Assembly: GCA_014338405.1 (NCBI GenBank)
Contig: JTDE01001313.1
Location: forward strand, 18,268-82,267
Source: Paragonimus skrjabini miyazakii
Lineage: Eukaryota > Platyhelminthes > Trematoda > Plagiorchiida > Troglotrematidae
Direction: 5' to 3'
Length of the DNA stretch: 64,000 bases
Shown here: piece by piece, positions 1 to 11,309 of the stretch
Position numbering within the stretch: position 1 is the first letter of the stretch
Layout of the letters: each line of letters opens with the position of its first letter
Position numbers and translations under genes: made by a program
The notes under the pieces: model-generated
What the model saw: the letters and a program-made list of their open reading frames with translations, nothing else
Databases searched by the model: none
Told to the model about the DNA's origin: nothing

Positions 1-639
1 CGATACTCGTTCTTTCCCTATAGGTTTGTTACAACAAGCCTTGGTGGATTATCTGTAACGTATTTCCTTATGATAATTTCAGATATCCTTAAATTTATTT
101 ATTTTTCCAAAATGTTTGAGTGCTGATTGATGACGTCTTCCAGGCGCATTTTATTCACTCTTCCTAAGAGTTCATTCACATGGTAGATTTATCTATCAGA
201 CCCAGAAAACGACATTGTTTTTCATACTTCTACAGCGCCTGGGTCACTATCAAAATGGTCTACATCATGCTACGAAGATTCTCGACTTGTACATTCTGTG
301 ACCTCTTACTCATCCCAATGGTTTATTGGGTCCAGCTGAACCGTGCGATCCTCGCACTGTCAGAGTAACTCATGCTGGATAAGTCAAAACTGAAGTTTGT
401 TTTGGTCCTCCAACGCAATAGGGTTGCCGCCCAGGACTACTCCGTGCCGGCATGTTTCAAAAAAGATGAAAAGGCTTCAGTTGCGTTTTCTTTCAGGATA
501 TTCCACGTCACTTGAGGTGAGCGGCGACCCGAGCCACAGTACCGTTTGGTCAGGCTCATGGCTGCTATGATGATGATGTTTCAACTTTTGTGAACGACCG
601 AGAACATCCTTCTCTGCTGGGATCGCTCGATGCCAGTCC
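1..639. other. No gene recognised
   Basis: Short reading frames only, none with a recognisable protein motif. The last part leads into the RTE-type element that begins near 640. I see no splice-bounded exon here. Confidence 0.5.
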
Positions 640-1870
640 CCCTTAGGGGGATTAGCCTAACCCCAGCCATTACCAGGATTCTGGTGTCCATTATGTCACG
701 TCGACTCACCGCAGTTCCGGAGGCATACATTATGGAAGAACAAACTGGAGTTCATCCTGGGCGAGCGTGTGTCGGTTAAACTTTTACTCCTCATCAAATT
801 CCGGAGCAGCGTCATACTGATTGACTCAGTGGGTTGATCTACACTTTTAGGGTCCCTTAAACGCAGGGGTATACCGACCGAGTATTTGAGCGTAATATCG
901 AAGCTTTGTTTCCGCAATTCAGATAAGTTTTAGGTTTACGGCCAAGTGCCTGTCAGTTTCAACACCAAAAGTGGCGCACGTTATCTTCGTTTGCATTTGT
1001 TAGGGACGAAACAGTGGGGAACTATCTACGGAAGTTCAGATGCCGGCTTGAACCTGCTGCCTGGTGGAAGACTGATTGGTCCTAATTGTGCTGACGATAA
1101 AATGTGGTATTTTTCGTTTTCTTCGCCACAGATTATGTTACACACCATTTCAGACTCTTCTAAATATTTCGGAATGTGCTTTTTAGCCTCGACGTGGCGA
1201 GCGCTTTTGCAAGGCTGCTGTGATTACGTAGAATTGATGTTGAATATTGAAGCTATAGTTTGCTTGCTTAGAAATTTGCATCAGCGGTAGCGATGGTATA
1301 GAGGATGAAATGGAAACGCATGTCTCTAAGGGTAGGGTGGTATTAACTAATCTAGGACACCTGTGTCATCAGGAAAGCATCTCTGTGAAGCTCCAGGGTC
1401 GCGTATATGAGGCAACTCAGAGGGCTGTTTTACCTGACGGTTGTAAGACTTGGCTACTGATGGTAGAAGTGAGCCGTTTCCAGTAATTTGACAATTAATT
1501 TCTGCGTTCAACTGCTTGCCACGAGTGCCACCAGTGAGTAGGCATCGAGGAGGTTGAGAAGCGAATATTTAACATTGATTGTCAAGCTAATAGTTTTGTT
1601 GATTCATGACGTCTACACTTGACTGGAAGAAATGAATTCGTTCACCAAGGTGTTGACCACTGTGAGTCGGGTCCGTCTCACGGGTTGCGGAACCCAGGAC
1701 TCACAGGGTAGGTGGCTGGAAACCCTAGTTGAGATGGAGGTTAATGGGACTCAGTGGCGTGAATGTTGTCGTTGTTTGGTCGAGTTGCCTGTGAAGTGAG
1801 TGCACTTAATGACGCTTGGTAGTGAAAACTACAAGGAAGGTTTCTTGCTGATAATGGCTTACTTTCATTT
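640..1870 (+). mobile_element. RTE-type non-LTR retrotransposon remnant (reverse transcriptase part)
   Basis: Translation in several frames gives the order of conserved blocks of an RTE-like reverse transcriptase. An RGISLTP-like block with an IMSRRLTAV stretch lies near 640-700, followed by an EEQTGVHPGRACV block near 735-770. A LLPGG...CADD block stands for the YADD catalytic motif near 1050-1095, and KYFGMCF...LLQGCCDYVEL follows near 1165-1240. NLGHL, KLQGRVYEATQRAVL and a C-terminal TQWRECCRCLVELPVK lead to a stop at 1797-1799. Frames shift several times and stops interrupt it, so it is dead. The same family, in better condition, is present on the minus strand at 34610-35716; the two also match in the short 3' tail. 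The endonuclease half is absent, as expected of a 5'-truncated copy. Confidence 0.82.
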
Positions 1871-3084
1871 GTAGCTCAGTTTTTCTAAGGTGTTGAACAT
1901 TTAATTATAGTCATAATTGTTTATTAGTTAAATCTGCCCCCTCTCTTCCCTTCCCCATTACTTCTTGGCGAGGGCTTCTTTTTATCTTCGTGGTCAGATA
2001 GCCCTCCTTGGTAACCGTGTTCCGGTTCACAATGCGTCCTTTCGTTTCTCAGACTTATCAAGGTTTGATGTTTTTATAACTGCTACTTAGAACTAAAACG
2101 TTTATAAATGTAAGCGCGTTTCGGAACAAATATATTGATGAGCTGCATTGGTGTGGGCGCTAAAAACATTGAAAATTGGTATGTGACGCTTTTCGTTGGG
2201 GATATCAGCATGCAGTATGAAGTTATTATAATTTCAGTATCGACCGGTGATCAGTTATCGAAGAGCGAACATCGATAACACAATGACACATTTGCTGGAC
2301 TCAACTCCTAATCACTTGAGTGATGTGGAACGTAGTTATCATTACACTGATGTCACGACTCTGTGTAACTCTTGGAATTGACCAGTAATTGCTGAAGTCA
2401 TTACAGTGGTTTGACTGTGTGATCAGCCCGACACTGTATTCCATCCACAAATCCATGATATTCATTTATTTCCTGGAACGTCAGCACTAGTGGGAGGTCG
2501 GTTCTATGTGCTCACTGCTGGTGGCATCCCTTTCCAGATTAGCCTGTAACAGTGACCGATGCCGAGGGACGCCTGCGCTAACCGCCATCAAAGATGGCTT
2601 GCTCCGCACCACTTGTAATCTTATGTAAATTTGTCGTATCCGGTATACATCCGGTGAAATAAGACGGGAATATATGTATGGAGGCCTTTATAGTCCAGCC
2701 GGTCAATGCTGGTTAGCCAGGTGGGCAGACTAGTAAGAAAATGAAAACCTTTGTCTCTCGTGAACAAATGAAAATAAAGACTTATTTGATGAAATCCAAG
2801 CTAATAAGAAAGATGGCAAAAATACTAGACGAGAAGAATTTCAGTGCGCTTTATATAATACTAGGAATGAAAACGAAGATTTAAGTTTGTTTTGAGAAGT
2901 CAAACAAAACCCTCAACATACAGTGACCTACAAATCTGAAAAGAAAAACAGATACTGGGTCACCGACCGTTGAATTCGTGGCCACATTCTTCACAACGCC
3001 ATGTGGTCACCCACTGTGACCTATAGCACCTAAAGTCCCGTTGCGCATCACACGCTTGAATTCACGGCCATGCAACTGCCTCAC
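1871..3084. other. No gene recognised
   Basis: No long open frame and no recognised protein motif. The 5' part may be 3' tail of the preceding element. Confidence 0.45.
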
Positions 3085-4330
3085 ATTAAACCTCTCGAAT
3101 CTTGTTCCTTCTAACAGTCCGGCTCAAGACGACTTCCTCCCATGACGTACGATCAATATTACAACGCGAAAGACGTACTTGGACAGCGTCATGGTATCGC
3201 AGCTTCTGACTGTCAGGATTTTGCCCGTCTGCACTCAGCTATTCTCATAGCAGTTGCTTCGGGATGGGTTAATCGACCATCTTTCTGACGTTTTCCACTC
3301 ACTGAGGCTGATTGAGCATCGTCATAGGTTCAATCCCGTCTGTGTCTGTTCGCAAAATACCTCAGTGTTCGAAACCATGTCTGACCACGGAATACCCAAG
3401 ATGCGTCTTAGACAATGTAAGTGGAGTCCGCTGAGATACCGCACAGTATATTGCTATACTCTTCACACCACTGCCTTACAACAGTGTGAGTACCACTGTT
3501 GCACGTTAGAGAAACAGCTTCGTTTTCATCGTCAGGCTGCGGTTCCTCCAGACACTTGTTTCTGGATGTCCGAAATTAGCGGTAGCCTTGATTGCGCCAC
3601 CTCGCAATTCGCTTGACAGACTGTCGTCAAAGTAGAAGGAATCTTTGCGGCTATCCACAATGTCTCCATTGATGTAGACACCAGATGTATATTCGACATT
3701 CCCTCCCGGAGAAGACTGAAAGCAGGGAAATATGCTTATATCCAAGCCGAAGTTGCTAACGGCGGTCACGAAGGCCGTGACAGTTTCCCACTGTACGCAA
3801 CTAGCGCACCGTCATCTTTGACCAGTAGTATTTGAACCTTCGAGTCGCGTAGCAGGCGTGGAGCGTCGAAGCGTCGAATTTTCAGAAGATGACCACCCAT
3901 GTTTGAACATTATCCTCCGAATTCTGAACAGCAGCTACTACTCCATTCAACTACAGGCTAAATAGGATCACTGTCTCACACCAGTGACAAGTTCGAACTC
4001 ATTAAACGTCGTCTCGCACGATCGCATCTTCGGCTTCGTACCCACGTGCTGTATTTCAATTAAACCAACGAACTTACCTAGACATCTAAACTTACCAAAC
4101 ACTGTCCACAACGCTTCGCTGCCCCCACGGAATCAAACGCCTCGGCGAACTTCACAAAGAGTGCACACAACGGTTTATGGCGTTTTTCTTGGAGCTGCCG
4201 AGCTATCAGTCATACTGCAACTTCTCATTATCCGCGCTGCTCTTCGGAAACATTCATCTCTAGGATTTTTGCGTTCACCCCATTAGGCAGTGTTCTCTCA
4301 CGAACTTATCCAGCACAGTTCAACAGACTA
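3085..4330 (-). mobile_element. Non-LTR retrotransposon remnant (reverse transcriptase)
   Basis: Read on the minus strand, fragments in shifting frames follow the usual order of a LINE reverse transcriptase. ARQLQEK and a KAFDSV-like block (FAEAFDSV) come first, near 4180-4110. An LLRDSK...LVKDDGALVAYS block stands where FADD/YADD is expected, near 3850-3790. GVYINGDIVDS...DDSLSSEL and SVWRNRSLTMKTKL follow at 3700-3506. LHCLRRILGIPWSDMVSNTEV and a final RCNIDRTSWEEV block end near 3100. The catalytic motif is changed (KDD) and stops are frequent, so it is inactive. Its C-terminal blocks (RNRSLTMKTK) differ from those of the copies at 0.6 and 34.6 kb, so it belongs to another family. Confidence 0.75.
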
Positions 4331-4839
4331 ATTTCTCGATAGCTGTTCACGTTTTACTTGCTCATCTCCCTCAACCAACGGTGCAGTGAAAGCAGTTTTG
4401 AACTCCTGCGGAACAGTTTCATGATCCCACACAGTGAACTAACTGGAGCAGGGCGAGATGCAGAGCTGCTCACAAGATGCACTGGACTACACTTGACAGT
4501 AGAGTGTGCACGCATCGAGCTGACTTCACTCGTGCATATATGTATGCGTCATCTTAAATGGGAAGGCGCCGGGTTATTGTTGCAAAACTGACACAAGATA
4601 TTATTATTACCCAAGGTAGCCGTGTAGCTTGCAAATGTTCCACTACCATGATAATTCATACCGACGATGCAACATGGACTTCACTGGAAGTGGGTGGCCT
4701 TTTTGCAACCGATAAAGCGAAGCTAACATAAACAACGATATAGTCTGGGTCTACGAAATCGCTGCAAAATGAACAACACTTTTTAACGACGTAGAGTCGC
4801 CGACGACTGACGATAGTATGATTGATTTATTCTCACGGT
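4331..4839. other. No gene recognised
   Basis: Short frames only; nothing recognised. Confidence 0.4.
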
Positions 4840-5060
4840 TGGGTTGCGCTGGGCAATTTCCATGTGAGAAGTATTACAGTCTTTCGTGTTAACATGGAGA
4901 ATAATATATAGTGTGTGAAGTGCATACAATCACAATAACATGTCACCATTGTCGGCACGTTGTGTCTGAACATCGAGCATATCACCTGGCCGCTTCTGTT
5001 TTGGAGTAAGACTACCACCTTGTGCAATCAGCAACTCCACGTGCACATCGCCTAAGTTTG
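4840..5060 (+). repeat. Dispersed repeat, copy 1 (protein-like)
   Basis: This stretch aligns with 9215-9440 over about 200 bases. Both translate around a shared pattern of EVH, then four residues, TCHxC, and a later S-LE-D block. This copy has an in-frame stop in the LE-D block. The pattern suggests decayed coding sequence, perhaps from a retroelement, but I cannot name the family. Confidence 0.5.
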
Positions 5061-7492
5061 TCCCGAAAAAAGATGTTTTCGGTATCTGATCTGCTATTTG
5101 TTGGATTTCAGGTATAACAGATAATCTTCTTTCTGCTCAGAGCGCAAATTTTAGCGACACATAAGGAGTTATATATAGACCTCTTTTGTTACCCTGATAT
5201 AGTAGTCTGGCTTGCGTGCCGCGCTGATCCAGTGGTCTATGATGACTAAAACTCCGTGTTTTCCAAGCAATCCTTATATTTTGTTGCCTGGTAGACTCAC
5301 AATTTTTGTGAGAGGTTTCGGGTGGGGTCCCGAAAATACCTTTATCCTTCTGCTCCTCAGGCCAAACTGTTAAGCCGTATCATCCCAGCTGAGTTTGTCA
5401 GATTGTTCCGTTCTGTAGCCCAAGCAACTGCATGATATCAAGATTAACATTGTTCTGACAAGTACGTTTAGCTTCTTCTTCTCTTGCGTCAGATTGCAAT
5501 TTATCAAAACCCAGACAACTCGGCAAACGCTGACTCTTTTAAAGCTTTCATGCTCCATTAAATGGGTCAAAAGAGTTCTCTGTATCTTTGTCCTGTCACC
5601 TGAACCTACATTTGTAGCCACAGCATTACCGCTCGGTGAAACGAGGCCCCACATTCTTGGCTCTTTATCGAGGACTCCGGTGTCAGCGAAGACTAGTTCC
5701 GTGCTAGTGTTGATCTCACTCAGTTTTAATTGCTTGAACCCGCGACTGTGTCGTCGACAGTCAGCGTGATTATCACTACACTCAATGTAACTATTAACGG
5801 ACCAGTAACTTGGGTTTTTGGTGCACACTATTCGCGGCAGCTCTGTGGTAACAAAGCCGTTTATAGATCAGTTGAACCTGCCCATGTGTTGGCAGCTCAA
5901 CGGCATCATCCGGTCATCCGTATATGGTCTCGTATGTCACAAACAAACAACTATCCTATAGTTAAAAAACTGAATTTTTCTTTCTCATAAAATTTAACCC
6001 GACAGTCTTTGCCTGCAGAATATGCTTGAAATGACGATGTTAGACGACGTGATATCACGCAGCGAACCCACGAATGCAACATTCCGGTTAATTCTTCAAC
6101 CTCCGTATTGCATACTGCTTGCTAACCCGTGACATTTTCAGGTCACGCATGGGCTGCTGGAACCAGAACGACAGTCTTTGAAGAAGCTTGAGTTTCAGAA
6201 GTAACTCAGACAGTCGAGTTGGCTGTCAATATGCCACGTAGATACCAGTGCCTGTTCTACAGCAACCTGTTGCATAATACAGCATGGGCTCCACACAACG
6301 TGTTGAGTGGAGTCGTCTTCCTCTTTCCATCCGACCTGTTTACGAGGTTATGTTAGTTAAATAAATTTTCATTTCCTACCTGTTGACTGCCATTGACATC
6401 TAGCCACTGCTTGCTATGCAGGTGTGTGTACGTGCGCGCGTGCAGTCACCTATTGGATTGTTTTGAGGACGGCACACATGAACCGAATAGACACAAGCAC
6501 ACACACACACACACACACGAGCAGACCGTTCATTTAAGACAATTGATTGAAGCGTTATCATTGACCTAAGTAGTAGTTGACGTAGAAGGTAAGCCAAAAA
6601 TAGAATTACATCATGCCGTGCTAATGGAACGCTCGAAAGTCGATGTCGACAACAATGTGATGCACGCCCAGTTCACAGAATGCACGGAATGTTCGTCTGC
6701 GACGTCAAGCCTACGAAGTTTTCACCTACTAGCGATACGTGAAAATAAATTCACGTCTGATCGGGCGGCACCAAAGCGAGCTGTGGAATAAGTTTGGTTA
6801 TAGTCACACGGCGTTTGTGACGACGCAACAAGCCAGATCTTGCACAAGCGCTCGCTAGTACTGTTACGCTGTCCAGCTCTAGACAGCAAGAGTAATCGAG
6901 GCAGCCGAGGTCGAAGCCTGCACCTGTGGTCGGCGTCGTCATTACTGAGTTTTGTCGCCAAGTGTGCAGGAATGTGGGGAACTTCTAAGTAGACTCTAAA
7001 GCAACTCTAGATGTGCATACGTTGAGGCGGAAAAAGTTTAATTATCAGAGTTGTACTGTCATGTGTTCGTTGCCCTTATTATTGACACATTTTTACACAA
7101 TAACAACTGCTCCGAATGCTCCGCATGTTTTTACTATTCTCAAATGTACCTCATCAGTAATACTACAGGCTGACGAGGTAATATTCACGTAGGTGAGGCC
7201 CACAGCGACCTCAAGCGGTTTACCTGCAACAAAAATAATCCGTCTTCTGCTGGAGACCTAAGTCAGTCATTGTCGTCCGCATGATCAATGTCGCTCATTT
7301 TGTGCCTGGCGAAAGTTCTTTTCTAAACATCCGGGCGTGCCTTACAGAATACTCTTGTAGCTAACTAACAAGGGAGGGATCATACAATCTTATCGAATAC
7401 CACGTAAGGTATATAACGCTGGAGGTAGCTCCCCATAAATGCACATTTTACACCACTAATGAGTAGTCTAACACATTCGATGATTTAGCTGA
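5061..7492. other. No gene recognised
   Basis: The longest open frame (152 codons, minus strand, 5370-5828) shows no known motif. A CA repeat lies at 6498-6518. Nothing else could be supported. Confidence 0.4.
6498..6518. repeat. (CA)n microsatellite
   Basis: Uninterrupted CA dinucleotides, preceded by a GT/GC-rich alternating stretch near 6420-6445. Confidence 0.95.
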
Positions 7493-7620
7493 AACCCAAT
7501 TTTGGAAAATCAGCGCTTCTGCGAAATTCAAAGTGGCGATAGAAACAACATTCTCAAACGCTGCAGCGGCTGAGCTACGAAGCCACGTCGGGAGCTCGTA
7601 AATTTTATATTACACCCTTT
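7493..7620 (-). mobile_element. tRNA-derived SINE remnant
   Basis: It shares the layout of the full copy at 58469-58658. The order is a CCCAAxxxTGxxAAA-like end, TCAGCGCTTC, a CGA-AGAAACA block, then the A-box side GCTGAGCTACGAAGCCA and GGAGCTCG. It has diverged and lost the clean outer ends. The tRNA-like part reads on the minus strand. Confidence 0.6.
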
Positions 7621-9214
7621 ACAACTTGAGAAAATAGACAATGAATTCAACAAATTAACACACTTCGCTCAAACACTTTGCCGATTGAGGCAACCCCAGA
7701 GTGTATGTCAATCAGCTACGTCGGAAAGAGCCTCCAAGACCGAAATTGCCTCGACCGTTGGATAAATAATGGAATATGTAATACTCGGAATTAAGGACTT
7801 CAAATAGCCCTAGAAATCGTTTTCGGATTGAAATCTCCCACGCAAGCAATAAGGAAAAGACCTCGTACTGGTTGCAGTTAGCAGTTCATATTCATCAGAC
7901 AAGAAGCCGAATTTATCATGTACAACAGTATTAAAGAATGCATAGTCACTCATTGGCTGATCGCATTAGAACACACAAAATCACAAACTGAACGTTAATT
8001 GATACAATACAGAACAAAGAAATTAACGAATAACAGAATGCGTAACATTGAGACTGTTTGTCCAATCCTAATTTAGTATCTTTAATGCGACGGTTGGATG
8101 GGTCCCTTGTTATATCTGTTGTGTTGGGGTTTGGATAAGCGGTGAATCGATTAGATTTTCATCACAGAATATCAGTGCTCTGGTGTCCGTCGTAAAATGA
8201 AGAAATGACATACTCGCCATCGGATCAGAATACTACGTTTAGTTCTGTCTGTGTTTGAGGATCTGCCGCATTATGTGCGCCGTAACTATTTTGACTACGA
8301 TAGAGACAATGGATTATCTCCGGTTATCACGTTATTATTTGTTACTGTTTGCAGATGCGAATATGTGATGGTAAGCACCCATCATGCGGCATCTATATGT
8401 TCTTCCATATGAATCAAAAGAGTGTGGTCAGTTCGGTTGACCGTCTGTCGACATTATCTTTGAAAATAACTGGAGACCAGTACCTGGAGCGTTGTTGTTT
8501 TTCAGAAATTCAAGTTCCAAAAGTCACTTCGGTCATTGACGATGAATTTCTGGGATGTCACAACTAATTGGATTGTCTCTATCGTCCACAGCCGAATGAG
8601 GTGGACCAATCCGGTTGAATTATGTCTCAAAGTGTTCAGCCTGCCTGTGAAGTTACTGCGACAGGCTTTAAGTTCATGAACCGTCCTCTACACTCATAGT
8701 TTCGCCAATACCTTTTCGACAGCTTATATAACGGGGCATCAAGGAAACTGCACTTGGTGATTCCCTAATAAAAATGTGTTTTCCACCATTTTACTTCGCC
8801 AGTCTAAGTTGTCCTCAAAATCCCTATGTAGACATCTTCTAGATTTACCTTTCAATTCACCGTTATCTTTGTCGTCTTGAGACTTCGGTGGGTTAATCGA
8901 CTTTTTGTAGATTGTATCGAACCGGTGAAAATCCATCTTTCCTACATCTGCAGCGTTTTTAGGAACCCACCCTTTTACCACTTGTCCGCGCGACTGTTGA
9001 GATTTTCTTTCAGTGTTTGTTAGACCTAGGTAGCTTGACTGTAAGTGTTATCCGAAAGATGTTTCGTCCAACCCGGTCGATCAATTTCTAATTGATTATT
9101 TTATATTTGTTAGCATGTACTCTGAGCACACAGTCAGATACTACGGGCGCGAACAGTAGCATAGTCTTAGTGAGTGTGGGGACACTGTCAGTAACTGATG
9201 GCGATAAGTTCCGT
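7621..9214. other. No gene recognised
   Basis: Short frames only. An AG/GT-bounded candidate near 8355-8371 was considered and not accepted as an exon. Confidence 0.4.
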
Positions 9215-9440
9215 TTGTGTCCATGTTTGGATTACGCTGAACGATTTCAGTGTAGTGCACTACAGCCTTTGTGGTTTGTTGTAGAACTGGATATATAAAG
9301 TTCATGAGGTGCACGCAGTCATATTAACCTGTCATCGTTGTCAATGCGTTACGCCTGGACTCCGATCGTGTCATCCAGGCACTTCTCTTTTGGAAGAAGA
9401 CGATCAAGTTGTGTGTTTTTATCGCCAGCGTGCATCTCCA
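9215..9440 (+). repeat. Dispersed repeat, copy 2 (protein-like)
   Basis: This is the partner of 4840-5060. The frame holding EVHAVILTCHRCQC continues through a SLLEEDDQVVCFY block without a stop until near 9450, so this copy is better preserved than the first. Cysteines and histidines are clustered. I do not recognise the family. Confidence 0.5.
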
Positions 9441-11087
9441 GTTATTTAGCTTATCTACTACGTCTTTACTACGGGATTCGTCCCTGTTCTTATCAACGAC
9501 TGGGAAAAAGGCCTTGATGTTTGGTATTGTTCATTTGTTCGGTTTCACCTCTGACTCACTAGATTAACCTATAGAGCAGAAGGATAAGGTTTTCACAGTG
9601 AAATAATCGGGTTCAAAAGGTGAATTTGCAAGACGAGGTTTTCTAGGGAGGCTGTGTACAAAATCACTCACTCAAAGTTTTGAGTTTCTTAGCGATAAGG
9701 AACTGTTCCAACCCGAAGGCGCTTTGAACAAGACGTTGCCTTCTGATTTTGGGTACTGTTGCGCGCAGCAGATGTTTTCAGAACCACGTCACGCTTCTGG
9801 GAATTACTGTAAGTTTTTTGGCCGGCTGTCACGCTCAATTTTTGATCAGTGTACCCTTCATTTGAGAATATATTTCCTAGTCAACTTCTTTATTCAAAAG
9901 GTAGTAGTGCTGTAACTATAAAATTAGTTCTGCTACACGCTCGCTGTTACTTAGTGCTCCTACGTAGTCAGTAGTGTGACGTACAACACCCCGAGCTTAA
10001 CCGTTTGTTGTCCGACTGCTCTTCTGTCCTACATAGTTGTACCTCAAAGGATCGGTTAGCAAAATAGTGTGAGTAGCAGTCAAAAATCTTTCGTCAACAC
10101 ATGCTACCAATAAACGTTTAAAAACCATATTGTACCACTTGTGTGGGATTGTGCCTCCCCAAAGGTAATCTGTTCAATATGGTTCATCATACTTCACAAG
10201 GCTTGTTTATTACATCATTCTGCTTGAACCGACAAGGAAACAAAGGAATTTGTTTTTAACGCATATTCCCTATCCCGGACGCATGTACGAGAGCAAAACT
10301 GACTCGAACCCACTCTAGGTGACCCACGGACGTGCGCGCAGTCATCTGGGATACATTCTGACGGAAGTAGTTATGCTATCGGATGAACAGGCCCGTCCAT
10401 TTGTGTAAAACCTTAATCGGGATGATCTCTCCTGAAATGACTTCATGGAATCATTGAATCTTCTGCATAACTGTTTTCTCCTCTTATCGTCATGTTATGA
10501 ACCATTGTTCGCGTCACTATCTTGAAGGGACGCATCTAATTTGCTATTGTAACTTTCTTACAATGATGTTTGTGGGTGATTTGCCAGAAATACACACTTT
10601 ACGAATGTCCTACGTCGTATTGCTATTTCTGCTCGGGATATTTAATACATTTCATTATCAGTCCATAACAGATATACTTTCGTTTGACTTGTAGGTCATT
10701 GCCCAACTAGCTAACTCCGGGTCTGCTATGCTTATATACAACTTCTACTAGAAGAGGGACTTTTTACCGTTTAACCAGAAAGACACTGGAGTTTGAATTA
10801 GTGCAGTGTTACAAAGCTCTGGGTCCAACCTTCGTTCATTCAGAGATATTTTCAAATATGAACTGACCACATTTTTTTATTCCATAGGCAAAGTCGAAGA
10901 AGTGTTCAATTATCAGTGCTTATCGTTACTTGTTCCAATCTCCAAGAAAGTTATCAGATTATCTGTTGACAACTACACCGTTTACTGATGAGTAGTAAGG
11001 GATTTTAGTTTACATGCAGATTGAGCGTCACGCATAATTGATCATTACTCACAGACGAAAGTACTTGTGTGTTCACATATGATAATT
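9441..11087. other. No gene recognised
   Basis: Short frames only; nothing recognised. Confidence 0.4.
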
Positions 11088-11309
11088 CAGTCGTACTTAA
11101 TGTGAGATCAATGGCGCAGTGGTAAACACGATTGCCTCATGAAAGCGTGGTCGGAGTCCTAATTTCCGCAATGGTAAGGATGTGTACTACTGACGAGTTT
11201 TAATGAGAGCGAAACTTTAATCTAGTGCTTCTTTTCGAAAGGGGCCGATTAGAAAGCCTTTGAGAATGCGACAGCTGCGATCAATTGTGGGTGATGTTCA
11301 ATCTATATG
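11088..11309 (+). mobile_element. tRNA-derived SINE with damaged hammerhead
   Basis: This copy belongs to the same family as 33016-33232. It has an A-box-like GGCGCAGTGGTAAACACG, a degenerate B-box region near 11155, and then the hammerhead region with CTGACGA at 11190-11196 and GAAA at 11211-11214. Stem II pairs with GU wobbles (GTTTT / AGAGC). The nucleotides before the cleavage point read ATC, not GTC, which removes one stem III pair. It is probably inactive. The family resembles the schistosome Sm-alpha type of hammerhead SINE. Confidence 0.75.

Noticed and set aside
5370..5828. 152-codon minus-strand open frame
   Set aside because: No recognisable domain, no splice context, and a competing frame on the other strand.
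6400..6597. Val-Cys-rich minus-strand frame
   Set aside because: Produced by the CA repeat and its GC/GT flank.
8355..8371. AG/GT-bounded micro-exon before the kinase exons
   Set aside because: It encodes only a few residues and none of the LKB1 N-terminal motifs.
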